This document shows positions 20,567-32,270 of a stretch of 64,000 nucleotides of DNA, in pieces; within the stretch, counting starts at the first letter, position 1, and each line of letters begins with the position of its first letter. The position numbers and the translations under genes were made by a program. Source of the stretch: Pollenia angustigena (Eukaryota; Arthropoda; Insecta; Diptera; Polleniidae); the NCBI GenBank assembly GCA_930367215.1, contig OV884059.1, positions 225,555,803 to 225,619,802 of the forward strand. Reading direction: 5' to 3'. Under the pieces are notes generated by a model that did not search any database, was not told where the DNA came from, and was given only the letters and a program-made list of their open reading frames with translations.

Positions 20567-22233
20567 GTGAATTTTATCAACAGTACGAAGTACAAAAACA
20601 CAGTACAAAAACACAAAATACTGAAGCTTTTTCAAAAAGATTTGGAGATAGTGATTGGAAATTTGCAAAGATGTTTAACGGAAGAGGAAATTAGACAATT
20701 TCTTAAGTTTGAAGAGAGAGTTGAGCCTTCTTTAAATGAAAAGGTAAGAAGTATTCATAGAAAAAAATATGATAGACTGAGAGAATTAAAGAATGAAGAA
20801 TTAGGAATTAGAGTTAATAATAAATTTTTTGTAAATAAAACTCGGGAGGATATTCCAAGGGATGTTAAGTGGATGCTATCATTAGGACCAAAATATGTTT
20901 TACCAGTTACGAGGGAAAATTTCCCTAAGCTAAAAATGATAACAGAAGGAGAGGATTTAGTTCAAACCATAGAGGGGAAGGAGGATCAAGAAATAGCTAG
21001 AAATAAATTAACAACTATTTTGGACAATCATTTAAGCAAAATGAGATTAGATAACAGGGATAAGTTTATATTAGATAAATTTAATAAGACGAAGAGTTTT
21101 TTAAAGAGCAATAATAATATATTAGTATTAAAGGCAGATAAGGGTAACACAACCGTGGCTATGTATAAAGCAGATTATGACATAAGAATTGATAACATCA
21201 TTGAAGATGATACAAAATATAAGGTAATCAATAGGGATCCTACGAATAAATTGAAAAAAACTAATAATGAAATTATAGAAGAACTTTTTAGGCAAAAAAT
21301 TATTTCCGTATCCGAAAGATATAAACTAAAAACGAATATTGCTACTTCTCCAAAACTTTATGGTTTACCAAAAATCCACAAGGTTGGTTTTCCTTTGAGA
21401 CCAACATGCTCTTTTATTAACTCACCTTCTTATGAACTGTGTGGATATTTAACGAATATTTTAAAAAGAATAACTGAACATTCTATATATAATGTTAAAG
21501 ATTCATTGCAATTTGAAGAGAAGTTAAGTAATCATTGTATACAAACAAATGAAAAGTTAATTTCATTAGATGTGGTATCTCTATTTCCTAGTGTACCAGT
21601 CACTTTAGCACTTGAAATAATAGAGCAAAAATGGAACATAATAGAGCAATATACGAAAATTGACAAGGGGTTGTTTTTAAGAATTTTAAAGTTTTGTATA
21701 GAGGATAACAGATACTTTAGTTGTAATGGGAAAGTATATACACAACTGAAGGGACTTCCAATGGGATCTCCTGCTTCCCCAATTGTAGGAGATATTGTAA
21801 TGGAAAGATTACTTGATACATCCATTGCAAAATTAAATATTAAACCCAAAATAATGATAAAATATGTTGATGATATATTTTGCATTATTAATGAATGTGG
21901 GGTAGATAACTTGTTAGACACATTTAATGGGTTTAATAGTAATATTAAATTCACTTTGGAAATGGAAAGTAACTCAAAATTACCTTTTTTGGATACTTTA
22001 GTAATAAGAAAGGGAAATAAATTGTTAACAATTTTCCAAATAGTTTAAGTTATGGATTAATAAATCAATATAATGATAGGAGTAATGGGAATACAAGAAT
22101 TAGCAGTACAATAGAACGAATGATATATAAATCATTATCATACATATCCAATGTTTCGGAAAGAATAAAAGAATCGGGAATCTTTGACACTGACAAATAT
22201 AAGGTAGCATACAAAGCTTATAACACATTGAAC
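20567..22233 (+). pseudogene. Penelope-like reverse transcriptase, disrupted
   Basis: A 493-codon frame (20567-22048) encodes a Penelope-type reverse transcriptase. It shows LKADKGNTTV, KLYGLPKIHK, LRPTCSFINSPSYEL, the first catalytic Asp in LISLDVVSLFPSVP, LKGLPMGSPASPIVGDI, and the catalytic pair in IKYVDDIF. After LPFLDTLVIRKG the frame ends early. The expected linker (LSYISNVSERIK ... YKVAYKAYNTLN) follows in another frame at about 22050-22233, after an apparent deletion. The hAT insertion at 22234 then cuts the gene before the GIY-YIG endonuclease, which is not seen anywhere downstream. This element copied itself through RNA by target-primed synthesis. The core is well preserved, but the copy is dead. 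Confidence 0.9.
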
Positions 22234-24555
22234 CAGTGTTCGAAAATAAACACTAAATATCGTTCTTTAGTGTTCGGTTCGGAAGATTTGTGGAAAACAC
22301 AAACGCTAATAGTGTTTGTGTAGAAAATCATTAAAAAAATAACGTTTCCCTGTTAGTCATCTTTCGAACACTAAAATAATACTGTTTTCATCATACTCAA
22401 CAAATGATGAGAACATTAAATTCCGTTCGGTTTTTTTTGAAAATCCACAAACTTCAATGTGTTCGGTTCGGTTCATTAATGTTCGTTCGTTTTACATGTG
22501 CTTAACGTTGCCAGATGAACAAACAGATAAATCTTGTTTATTGTTGTTTTTTTAAGATTTAAAATAAAATACATTTTGTGATAGAATATTAAAAAGAAAA
22601 ACAAAATATTAAATGGAAAACTCTATATATACATATATATAAATTATATATTATATATATACATATACAATTTTCTTGCTTTTTTTCATCATATTTTAGT
22701 ATGAAAATATCAGTTTCAATGTTACATGCAGTCTACAACTGACATGAAATGCTTAACATTAACACTAATATGATGTAAATGTTAAGTTTAGACTCCTCAT
22801 GTTAGAGTTTTTCTCATGTTATAACACGGTTGTTAATGCAAATGTTAAAACAACGCTTTAATAACATCATGTTATAACAGCAAATCATGTCAGTTGTAGA
22901 CGGGCAGTAAAATTATACTAATAGTACTGAAGAAAGTACAATTGTACTGACTTAAGCATCTCTGTTCTAGCTTATTTTGTTTATTTATTATTATTATGCA
23001 ATTGAAAAGCCTATTTTGGCTGTCCCTCTTTTTGTATTTAGTTTTGTATGTCAAATTCATATAGCAAGTACTTAAAAAAGGCCAGCTAGATTCCTATTGC
23101 TGCTACCTTGTGTAAATGTACCTGTGAGTTTTTATTCGTTTGGCTTTCGTGCGCTATAATTGTTATTTTAATTTCGTAATGCAGCGTCCAAAAAATATAT
23201 TGTTGCAAAGTGTGTATTCGATAAGCGATCAGAATGAAATTATATGCAATTTTAATAATTGCGAAAATAAAGTGTTAAATTCCCACAGCGGTAATTTGGA
23301 AAGACATCTAAAGCTGATGCATCCAGACGAATATAAAAATTATATTTACCAAAAGAAATTAAAGTATAACACTATTCAATTAAGAGGAAATGGTGTGACA
23401 AATTGCATCAATAAAAAAAATAACGAGCTTGCCATTGTAGAGTTGTTTACTAAAAACGGGCGCCCACTCCATATGACCGAAGATAGAGCATTTAAAATAT
23501 TAGTAAAACCCGTGTTTGATGCAGTGGGGATTACAGTAAATGAACACAATATAAATGAAAGAATATTAGCGTTTGCTCAACAAATAAAAATTGGAATTAT
23601 CAACGACCTTAAAGGCAAACTTTTGTCACTCAAAATAGATGCTACCACTAGACATGATTTGAGCGTCCTGGGCATTAATGTCCAGTACATAGAAAATGGA
23701 CAAATCGAAATTAAAACACTCGCCGTAAAAGAACTAAAATGTAGTCACACTAGTGACTACTTAAAATCCATAATTTTACAAGTGTTAGCAGAATATTCGA
23801 TTGATATCAGTCAGATTTTAACTATAACAACTGATAATGGAGCAAATATGCTGAAAGCTGCCAAAGATTTAAACCTTGGTAAGTATGTAAATTTTATAGA
23901 ATCATACGTTATATAAACTAAAAAATAACAAACTTAGATTTACAGAATATAATTGAGGAAGATAACATTGAACATAATGATACAGAAAATCCATGTGAAA
24001 GTGATATAATGGAAGAAACAATGAGGTCAATTCGTTCTAATTTTGAGTTAAATAGTATAACAGGAGTTCGTTGTGGGGCACATAATCTTCAGCTAAGAGT
24101 TTACGATGTAATTAAAACTCCAGAAGTGAAAACAGCTTTGGAGAAATGTAGATATGTTGTAAGGAAACTAAGAAACCAAAATTATATAAACATTTTAAGA
24201 AATGGTCGATATAAAAAACCGATATTAGATTGCGTAACGAGATGGAACTCTACGTTTATTATGATCGAACGCTTAGTAGAAATGAGAAGTGTTATTCAGT
24301 CGCTAAGTTCCGAAAGTTCCTGTCTATATTTAAGTTCCGATCCAACGTTATACAATTTTGGTCATCACAAAATAATACATTGTCTCGTGTCGCTTACATA
24401 ATTTTGGCGATCCCATGTACACAAGTAAGCGTCGAAAGGCTTTTTTTAGCTCTGAAATATATATTATCTGATCAGCGCAATAGATTAACAGCCTTTAACG
24501 TAGAACATATCCTGTTGGTTAAAGTTAATGGTGTTTTTGATTACGACAATTAATA
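22234..24555 (+). mobile_element. hAT element inserted in the Penelope gene
   Basis: The left end CAGTGTTCGAAAATAAAC is the same as that of the fully bounded hAT at 47984, and GTTCGGTTCGG-type subterminal repeats follow (22262-22480). A transposase gene occupies 23140-24553. The right terminus was not found; a later deletion or the tandem duplication at 24491-24864 may have removed it. The expected duplication of CATTGAAC could not be confirmed. Confidence 0.7.
23140..24553 (+). pseudogene. hAT transposase with BED zinc finger, internally deleted
   Basis: A BED-type finger (CNFNNC ... HSGNLERHLKLMH) is followed by the catalytic Asp in LKIDATTRHDL and the second in TITTDNGANM. Next come the RCGAHNLQL Cys/His motif, DCVTRWNSTF and the C-terminal dimerisation segment AIPCTQVSVERLF ... 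LSDQRNRL. A 59-nt intron, 23879-23937 (GTAAGT...TTAG), restores the frame exactly (DLNL-DLQN). About 200 residues between the TRWNST region and the dimerisation domain are missing. The junction near 24375 also shifts frame, so the enzyme is inactive. The Met at 23179 is the more likely start, because it sits just before the finger. Confidence 0.85.
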
Positions 24556-24864
24556 TACATATAAATGTATATATGAGTAGGTGAGTTTCAAAACTCGTTC
24601 GTTACAAAATAAAAAGTTTGAAATGAAAAATGATTCTCACAGTTCTTTTGGTGCTTTCTGAGAAGAAAGCACCAGCCTTTACCAGCCTTTAACGTAGAAC
24701 ATATCCTGTTGGTTAAAGTTAATGGTGTTTTTGATTACGACAATTAATATACATATAAATGTATATATGAGTAGGTGAGTTTCAAAACTCGTTCGTTACA
24801 AAATAAAAAGTTTGAAATGAAAAATGATTCTCACAGTTCTTTTGGTGCTTTCTGAGAAGAAATA
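24491..24864. repeat. recent 194-bp tandem duplication
   Basis: The sequence from GCCTTTAACGTAGAACATAT at 24491 is repeated from 24685 with no difference seen over ~177 bases. The unit contains the end of the transposase frame plus the left inverted repeat of the next MITE. It is either very young or an assembly duplication. Confidence 0.85.
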
Positions 24865-25024
24865 TGCGGATTGTATTAATGCATGTCCTTGGAAAAACAT
24901 GGATGAGGACATGGATTGACACAATAAGTATACTTCTTCTCAAAAATCGCCACAAGAACAGTTAGAGTAAATTTTCATTTCGTATTTTCAATTTTGTAAC
25001 GAACGAGTTTTGCAACTCACCTAC
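24771..25024. mobile_element. MITE with ~95-bp inverted repeats
   Basis: The ends read GTAGGTGAGTTTCAAAACTC on the left and GTAGGTGAGTTGCAAAACTC inverted on the right. Similarity continues through GTTCGTTACAAAAT and the CTTTCTGAGAAGAA block. A second left end sits at 24577, created by the tandem duplication. A related single end is at about 12652 (GTAGGTGAGATGCAAAACTG). Confidence 0.75.
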
Positions 25025-25389
25025 TCATATGTAAATTTTTGTCTATATATCCTTTTTTACCTTTTTTACTTTTTGCTAAACTTCTCTAATTTTTAATAAA
25101 GGCACTCAATGAATTTATAATAATTTTGTTTCACTTTAAACTGCTTAATATGTATTTATAAAAATTTTTATTTGCTTTTTGTAACGCAACTAATTATGTT
25201 GTAGTTGTTTCTTTGGCCAGATTGATGAATTTATGAATGTTATTTTTGTTGTCATATTGTTGACATTACTTAAGCTATGATATATTTAAAGTTTAAAGTA
25301 TTATGTATTTAAATATAAAAATTATGTTTTATATTTGTATGCTGAGTACATCTAAAACTTTTTAATGTGATTAAATTTATTATTTCATA
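25025..25389. other. AT-rich, no gene seen
   Basis: Possibly the remaining 3' untranslated part of the Penelope element. No motif could be identified. Confidence 0.35.
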
Positions 25390-25440
25390 TTACAACCCCT
25401 TAAAAAAGTCGACAAACAATCGACGAAACGTCGGGAACAA
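25390..25440 (+). repeat. Penelope-type GAAACGTCGG terminal motif
   Basis: AGTCGACAAACAATCGAC is followed by GAAACGTCGGG. GAAACGTCGG is a recurring string in terminal repeats of Penelope-like elements, part of their hammerhead-like region. Its position downstream of the broken reverse transcriptase suggests the 3' end of the same element. The CTGANGA half is degenerate. Confidence 0.5.
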
Positions 25441-25639
25441 AATATTGTAATTATAAATTGAATTTTATTTACATTGAAGAAATTAAGGCCATATTAGCTC
25501 GTCAAAAATTACATTCATAACTAATTATAATTAGTTAGTTATTAAATTAAAAATAATTAAAAGTACAGTTCCATATTTTATTTTATCTTTTTGTCCCGCG
25601 AGATATTCAAATATCTTGTTTTTTTAAAGCTTTTTATAA

Positions 25640-26205
25640 TAATAATTAGTATTGTGGTTATTTTGTTGAACTATTTATGGATTTTAATCCAAATTTTTAA
25701 TATTTTTAATTAGGCTAAAGTTCATCAAATTTAATTTTCATTAAATTATTTTTATGAAGAAAGGAATTTTACAACATGAAAATTAATTAAAATTTACTGA
25801 TAATTTTTCATTCTTGACTCAATCTGGGCAAGAACCCAGGCGTTTTTACGGACAGGTTACCCTGACATGTTTCGATTGCAACCACTCAATCTCCTCAGAG
25901 GGCTTGCCGTTTAACACTCGCAGCCATCGACGACTGCTGACGTCATTAGTCAAACATCAATCCTTAAACCAAATTGTATTTAACCTTTGGTAGATCGAAA
26001 TTTGCTTTGAATGATTATCTATTTTAATTTATTTTACATGTTATTCCTTTACTTCTGTTTTTTCGTACTTTTGTCAAGAATTTTTCTTGAAGTTCAAAGT
26101 ACATATTTTGTTTTGTTTTTTCATTTTTTTGTCTTTCTTTTTCTTGCTGCCCTTTTCAGCACAACTTGAAGGACAAATGCAAACATAGAGCTCGTGCCTT
26201 AGCTT
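25640..26205 (-). mobile_element. SINE-like element (8.1-kb family)
   Basis: Minus-strand copy with all parts: an AT-rich 5' block (about 26000-26200), GATTGATGTTTGACTA, a tRNA-like block with GGGTTCTTGCCC in place of the B box, the CATGTTGTAAAATTCCTTTC tail and the end AACCACAATACTAATTATT. A second copy of the last ~40 bases follows at 26208-26250. Confidence 0.7.
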
Positions 26206-26284
26206 AAACAATAATTAGTATTGTGGTTATTTTGTTGAACTATTTAAATAAAAAAAATAAAATATTTTTATTTATATTCCACAT

Positions 26285-26500
26285 TATAATCCAAATTTGA
26301 AAAACATTTGAGAATTATGTTTGAAAGCAAGTTGAAAATAAAGGCATTTTTCAATTTGAAAATAATTGCCCCTTTTTTTGAGAACGCTATGATTTTCAAA
26401 TTATTTTCAAATCATTATCAAACGTTTGTCGTTTGAGAAAACGTTTGATTTCAAATCATTTTCAATTTGAAATCAAACCTCCGTGTTTGTTGGGTTCTTA
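26285..26500. repeat. palindrome-rich TTTGAAAAT block
   Basis: Repeated mirrored phrases such as CAAATCATTTTCAATTTGAA and AAACGTTTGATTTCAAATCA. It could be the end region of an unrecognised element. Confidence 0.35.
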
Positions 26501-26709
26501 CAATTCTACTGAAAGAAAAACCAATGCATTTTACAAGGGATGTCAAAAAATTAACATACATCCAGAAAAAAGTAATTATAGATGTAGCTGGAGAAGAAGT
26601 TATCGAAGAAAGCTTCTTTAAAATGAGTGCAGAAAGCTAGTCATTTTTAAAAAGTAATCGAGATTTTTACTGGGATATTACAAATTTCAATTTCATTAAA
26701 TAAAATTTA

Positions 26710-26858
26710 CTGCCTGTTTAACGATATCGAACGTCATCGTTCGCATAGAAAATTACATTTAAAACAAAAACAAACTTCGAGCAATGTTCGAACTTTGTTT
26801 TTGTTTTAAATGTAATTTTCTATGCGAACGATGACGTTCGAAATCCATGAACAGGCTG
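26710..26858. mobile_element. 149-bp palindromic PIF/Harbinger-like MITE
   Basis: The ends are CTGCCTGTTTAACG and, inverted, CAGCCTGTTCATGG. The arms match from CGAACGTCATCGTTCGCATA through TTTAAAACAAAAACAAA. The target duplication TTA lies at 26707-26709 and 26859-26861. The ends are like those of the MITE at 20395, but the body differs. Confidence 0.8.
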
Positions 26859-26861
26859 TTA

Positions 26862-28051
26862 GTTTAGCAATTGTAACACATCACATATTATTCAAAAGTA
26901 GTTCAGACCTTCCAGCTCTGAACTAAGTACAGTTGATTCAAACTAATGAAACCTTAATAAATAAACCCACATTTAATTAATTAATTTGCTCGTACAACAT
27001 CATGATTAAGGGTTTTAAACGAAATTAAAAATCAATATTTTATATTTCCTTTCAGTTTTAAATGTCAATAATAAATTATAATAAAAAAAAAATTCTAAAA
27101 GAACAGCCAGTCTTAGCTTTAACCGCACTCCTATAGTTATTGCAGGGAGAGTATTTGCAAAAGTTTAAAAGTCATTTATTATTCAAAAACCTATTATCCT
27201 TTGTGGTAAAAATTTTACATAAATACTACAACTTTTTTGATTATTGTTTTTTTTATTTATTTAACTTTCCTTTTTTTGCTTTAAAATAAAGGGAAATAAC
27301 TGTGATATGTATCCATTTAATACACACATTTATTTAGTAATTCCCTTAAGACTGTCAGGTAGTAAGTCAGTCGTTCACTCTTTCCCTTACTTTTGTAATT
27401 CAAATTAATGCGTAACATTTTAAGGCTTACAAATCCACCTGACGTAATTGTTTAAATTTACCACAGCAACAATAATATTTATTTCATACCGCCACAAATT
27501 AATCTTTTAAAAAACTTTTCGTAAATTTAAGAAGTAAAATTTAAATTGTAACCAAACGATAAAGTATAATTTTACAAAATCTTTTTGTTTTAATAGGGGT
27601 GATGAAAATTATACAGTTTTTTTATTTTTTTAATTACAATATTTGATTACATATTTGGGAGATTCACAAAGTAGTCGTAAAGTTGTAAAATCATAATGTC
27701 TAAATATAACTACAAGAAATATATGTGACTGCTGTGGGCAACCGCTTATAATTTCGATTTTTACTTTATTGTAGCATTAAAATTTTATTTTGCTTGAAAC
27801 ACAACTATATTTTTTTTTAAACAACTGTAAAATATAATTTAAGGACATTATGACGATATAACTTTATAGCACACCTTGTAAATTCCCCAATTATATTTAA
27901 AACAAAATCATACTGAATGCTTAAAATTATAACTAGTAGCTTTATATCCGTATTTAAAATAACATTCGATTTATTTGAAATCCCGCTTAAAATGTTAAAT
28001 GTTAGGATATTCTGTCCATATAAATATTTTCATAAATTGTGCTTTTAGAAC
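26862..28051. other. AT-rich, no gene seen
   Basis: No coding frame, motif or repeat was recognised. Confidence 0.45.
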
Positions 28052-28198
28052 TAAATGATGAAACAGAACTGAGTCTTCAACTTCAGGCAAAAATTTCAAA
28101 GCCCGTAATTAAAACGTCGGCAGTAACTTCAAATTCTCTCTCATTTCTTTAATTTTCTTTTGTTCTTATTTTCTTTGTTTACAAAATGTATTTATGTG

Positions 28199-29782
28199 CA
28201 GTGTTACCGTCGGATATTTTAAAAAAGTACCAAAAAAAGGGGATATCTGCAAAAAAAGTGGCACCATTCTTTGAGGTTTCATTAATCAGAAGGTCTCTCG
28301 AGAAGTAATTTTTATAAAAAATTTACTTTAATGTTTTGTCGACAAGAACATTTTTTTCGTATATTTGTATTGAAAACAAAAACAAAAAAATGTTCTAAGC
28401 TATAATCGGATAATAACAAGAAATCTTATGAGAAAAAAACGTATATATCACGTTTTCAAATACTTTCTATTTAATCAGTTCCGCACTTTAATACAAATAA
28501 ATGCTGTTGAATTTAAGTGCTAGTGTTTTAATTAATTTCGTCTATTATTGCTTCAAATTTTTGTAATCAGGCTTATAAAGCAAAACAATTAAACTGGATT
28601 TTGTTATTAATTTTGATACAAAACATCTTCCGAAGTTACAATAATTGGTGTATATGATAAATGTGACGTGATGGGAGCATTCCGAAAAATATAAGCATCA
28701 GTTGGAATGGTTAAACAAACTTTTTCAATGTCTTCCTGTGTTATTTATTAATGGTCAGTTTCATACAAATTTTTTTACAATTAATTGCTCTTAAAACGAC
28801 TTCTATACTTCCGTAAAATGTCTTCACTTTGAAACCAATCTTCAAAGCTAGTATCTAACAAATTTAAAGATAAAAGCATGGATTCGCAAGTATTTACTTT
28901 TAACCCATTTGTTACTTTATTTTTGATTAAAGCTAACTTAGTAAAAACCCGCTCAGCACAAGCACTATTGTGTGACAATGTAAAAATATGAGGGATCAAT
29001 TTGCACAAGTTTGAATATATACTCATCAAATCAATTTTTCAATGTTCGAATTTCACGCCAAAATTCTTCAGCATTCGAAATTTTAAATATGTGTTCATAA
29101 TTTGTGTCATTCACTTTACTCTCTTGAAGTTTAAATTCATTTATAAATGCATCTGGGTCAGTTATAATATCTTTAAACTCTGAAACTAATTCGAAATAGT
29201 TTACATATTCATTAGACACTATAAATAATGGGTCTAAGTACTTCAATATATTGAGCTTTTTGTTTTTTATATCAATTCTTGTTATCAATTCTTTACAAAA
29301 TTTTTGGTAAAAACTTAGATTTTACTTTTAATGTCAATTACACAAATTTTAGAAAAGTTTTCAGTACAGTTCGGTTTCTGCTTCACGACCAATATACATA
29401 TACATATGTGCGAGTTATCTTTACCCCCTTATTCATAATAAATAAAACAGGTTAATAGAAAGTTTATTCAATCGATTTTCAGCTAACCACGCATGACAAG
29501 AAACAAAATTCATATAAAAGTTTCTATTCTAAAGGATTTTTTGGCAGTTGGGAAAGACTTGAACCCACCAAGGACGCTAATTTCTTAGCATATTTTAAAG
29601 CTGGGAGTTATAATAAAACAGAAAGAAAAAAAGTATCTTTTCCTAACGTAAAAAGTATCACAAAAGTGGCAAGAATCACAAAAAGTACCACATTTTGGTG
29701 CATTTTGTAAAAGTGGCCAAATAGTATCCAAGCAGCCGAAAAGTGGCAAATTGCCACTTTAGTGGCACCAACGGTAACGCTG
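28199..29782 (-). mobile_element. hAT element, internally deleted
   Basis: The ends are CAGTGTTACCGTCGG and, inverted, CAGCGTTACCGTTGG, with subterminal AAAAAGTACC/AAAAGTGGCA phrases. The 8-bp flanks are TTTATGTG and TGTATGTG, a duplication with one mismatch. The undisturbed copy of the host MITE (29821-30131) shows the empty site (GTATTTATGTGAGAGCATTA). The transposase remnant is on the minus strand. Confidence 0.85.
28781..29288 (-). pseudogene. hAT transposase C-terminal remnant
   Basis: Two minus-strand pieces (29288-29031 and 29029-28781) are separated by a stop/frameshift. The second contains the hAT dimerisation signature SHNSACAERVFTKL ... LIKNKVTNGL. The first (FWREIRTLKN end) fits the segment just upstream. 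The catalytic domain is absent. Confidence 0.75.
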
Positions 29783-29820
29783 TGTATGTGAGAGCATTAG
29801 AAAAAATGTCCTCAAAATAA

Positions 29821-30131
29821 ATGATGAAACAGAACTGAGTCTTCAACTTCAGGCAAAAATTTTAAAGCCCATAATTAAAACGTCGGCAGTAACTTTAAAT
29901 TCTCTCTCATTTCTTTCATTTTCTTTTGTTCTTATTTTTCTTTGTTTACAAAATGTATGAAATTGAATGCAAGTATGGTAGCATTGTTAAGAGAATAATT
30001 GTATTTATGTGAGAGCATTAGAAAAACGTCCTCAAAATAAAATTGATTTTATTTTTCGACCGCATTCTCTGGCATAATTTTATGTCAAACTGTATGAAAA
30101 ACATCGTTCAGCCCCAGTTCTGTTTCATCAT
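29821..30131. mobile_element. PIF-like MITE (inner copy, 311 bp)
   Basis: Complete copy of the family with the same ATGATGAAACAGAACTG ends and its own TAA duplication (29818-29820, 30132-30134). It lies within the outer copy at an internal TAA. The same stretch of the inner copy (CAAAATAAAATTGATTTTAT) shows what the site looked like before insertion. Confidence 0.85.
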
Positions 30132-30237
30132 TAAAATTGATTTTATTTCTCGACCGCATTCTCTGGCATAATTTTATGTCAAACTGTATGAAAAACATCG
30201 TTCAGACCCAGTTCTGTTTCATCATTAAAGTTATCAA

Positions 30238-30319
30238 GCCTGTCACAGAAATAAATTCCGATCGAAAGTGGAAGTGATTTCGTATTTTGCTTCGATCGGA
30301 ATTTATATCTGTGACAGGC
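30238..30319. repeat. small hairpin, possible MITE
   Basis: GCCTGTCACAGA ... AATTCCGATCGAA is mirrored at the right (arms of ~28 bases, spacer ~25). It resembles the PIF-like palindromes at 20.4 and 26.7 kb, but no 3-bp duplication could be fixed. Confidence 0.55.
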
Positions 30320-30636
30320 CTGCATAATATAAAATAATACTCTACACCACACTTTTTACTGACAAATTTCTAAAGGTACAGCTAATTTGGGACCCATTGG
30401 CAATTATGGACTTGCAAAAGAATACCCTGTAATTTTTTCGTGACAATTTACCCCAAAAGTGGCAGTACTATACACAGTAGACTGGTAATAAAACTATCCA
30501 CATTGATCCTACACTCGGAAGACTGGTTCTAAAACTGTGGAAAATTTTACTGTCACTTTGTGCTGGCACTTAGCTGTCTTTTTGTGTCGCAGATGGTGGA
30601 TAGTAAAAAATGTATGTCATTGAGCATTTCGTTCAT

Positions 30637-30667
<31 letters not shown>

Positions 30668-30684
30668 AAAAAAGAACTTATGAC
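30320..30684. other. no gene; (GA)n tract
   Basis: Non-coding. (GA)n microsatellite at 30642-30667. The phrase TAATTTGGGACCCATTGGCA is reminiscent of the 2.2-kb repeat family. Confidence 0.45.
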
Positions 30685-30837
30685 CAGTGTGGCCATATCC
30701 AAAAATATGTTACAGCTAAGTCGGCTTTCAAATAATGCTAAAAAATGCCAAAAAAATAATGCTTAAATTAAAATTGTATTATTGTTTTGTTATTTTACTT
30801 AATATACCTTTATACATGATTTATTTTACATAATTCT

Positions 30838-30995
30838 TCCCTTTAATTTTCATGTTGTAAAATTCCTTTCTTCATAAAAATAATTAAATGAAAATTAAAT
30901 TTGATGAACTTAAGCCTGATTAAAAATATTAAAAAATTTGGATTAAAAACCATAAAAAGTTCAACAAAATAACCACAATACTGATTATTGTATTT
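30838..30995 (+). repeat. SINE-like family, 3' part
   Basis: From TTTTCATGTTGTAAAATTCC to AACCACAATACTGATTATT. Same tail as the copies at 25.6 and 50 kb, without the tRNA-like head. Confidence 0.7.
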
Positions 30996-31496
30996 CTTCA
31001 ATATTATAAATAAAATAATTGCTTACGTTCAAAATGTTTTGGTAAATTTATGTGGGATATTACTTACGGAAAAGAGGGCGAACAAGAGTAAACGTGCTTT
31101 ACACATCTCTATAGTTTTATATAATTTTAAAATTTTCTTACAATAAGTTATCAATTAGAAATTCGTAAAGAAGACATTAGTTAATTATGTAAATTTTCGT
31201 ATTATTCGAATGTATATTCTAAATCAAATTGCAATTTTTAAAAGCTTTTCTACTTTTATAGTCTGGTTCCTTCAATATTTCCCAGCAATTTTGACCTCGT
31301 TTACGATAAAATTGACAGACTCACAAAAAGTTTCCATAGAAGATGCCAATACTCCCAGTATATTCACATAAATGATCTGATCTCATATTAATTTTACACA
31401 AATAACCCTAGTTTAAGTTTTTTATCATATACCCCCACGTTTCAAATAGGTTTTTGTTAAACTTTTTCCCTTCCTTTAACATAACAAGAACTATAA

Positions 31497-31715
31497 GGCC
31501 CGTTTTCACAACTTACCGATAGCTAAAGGTAGGATTTTTTCGGCCGCTTAAAAAGTGCTCCATTATTACAAATTTACTTTAACCTACCGGGTAGGATGAA
31601 CCTTAATCTACTTTATCGCTGACTTTATGTTAAAGTAAAGTTTTAATGATGGAACTTTTTTTATTAGGCCGGTTAAAGTCTACTTTTAGCTATCGGTAAG
31701 TTGTGAAAACGGGCC
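31497..31715. mobile_element. 219-bp PIF/Harbinger-like MITE
   Basis: The ends read GGCCCGTTTTCACAACTTAC inward from both sides, continuing CGATAGCTAAA. The 3-bp duplication TAA lies at 31494-31496 and 31716-31718. The interior is a looser palindrome. Confidence 0.85.
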
Positions 31716-31854
31716 TAAATGTATACATGTAAATAATACTACTTGAAATTTATTATTAAGAAGAAAAGGAACATTGTACCTAAACTCTTAACATTAAATA
31801 AGTCAAATGTAAAAAATGATAATATTATAGAAATAAACATGAATTGAATTGAAT

Positions 31855-31925
31855 TAAAAATATTGAAAATTTGGATTAAAAACCATAAATAGTTCAACAA
31901 AATTACCACAATACTAATTATTTAT
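31855..31925 (+). repeat. SINE-like family, last 70 bases
   Basis: ATTGAAAATTTGGATTAAAA ... ACCACAATACTAATTATT. Terminal fragment of the family. Confidence 0.65.
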
Positions 31926-32270
31926 ATAACAGTTGTAATAAAAAATGTAATTCTATAAATTAAATACGTCATCAAATGAATACTATTCTTCAGCTACTTA
32001 ACGTCATTCTATTTAGAATTTTCGTTTTTACGAGATTTATACCACTTAAAACCTATTTTAACTTCCGCGTTGCTAAAAAAGAAAAGAATTTAATTCACTG
32101 AATGGATTTTCATTTAATACATTTTTATATCCATATACATTTATCCAGAAATCAAGTGTTGAGTTCTTATTTAACAATTCATATTTAATTTTGTTTCTGC
32201 CGCTGATGTTCCAAAGTTGTAATTTCATCTACAGTGAAATCAATTATTTCTTCTTTAAAATGTTAGCTTA

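Larger units (their letters stand above)
19639..20573 (+). repeat. tandem Penelope pLTR repeats
   Basis: Two head-to-tail copies of a unit starting GGAATAGCTTATCCC: 19639-20105 and 20106-20573. Shared landmarks are TTTATCAAGAATAAAAATTG, AATTAAGCACGACAAA, TTTGATATTGTTACAAGTAA and CTTTAGTTTTTCT. The second copy contains a 138-bp MITE. At 19590-19640 there is also a short inverted copy. Tandem 5' repeats of this type are characteristic of Penelope-like retroelements. Confidence 0.75.
28055..30225. mobile_element. PIF-like MITE (outer copy) with two insertions
   Basis: The ends read ATGATGAAACAGAACTG inward from both sides, flanked by the 3-bp duplication TAA (28052-28054, 30226-30228). Without its insertions it is about 300 bp and non-coding. 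It carries a hAT element (28199-29782) and a second copy of itself (29821-30131). Confidence 0.82.

Noticed and set aside
22234..25024. complete hAT from 22234 to the MITE right end at 25024
   Set aside because: The right-hand inverted repeat GTAGGTGAG belongs to a separate MITE, and CATTGAAC is not duplicated there.
30238..30319. another PIF-like MITE
   Set aside because: The hairpin is clear, but the flanking 3 bases do not match; left as a hairpin only.
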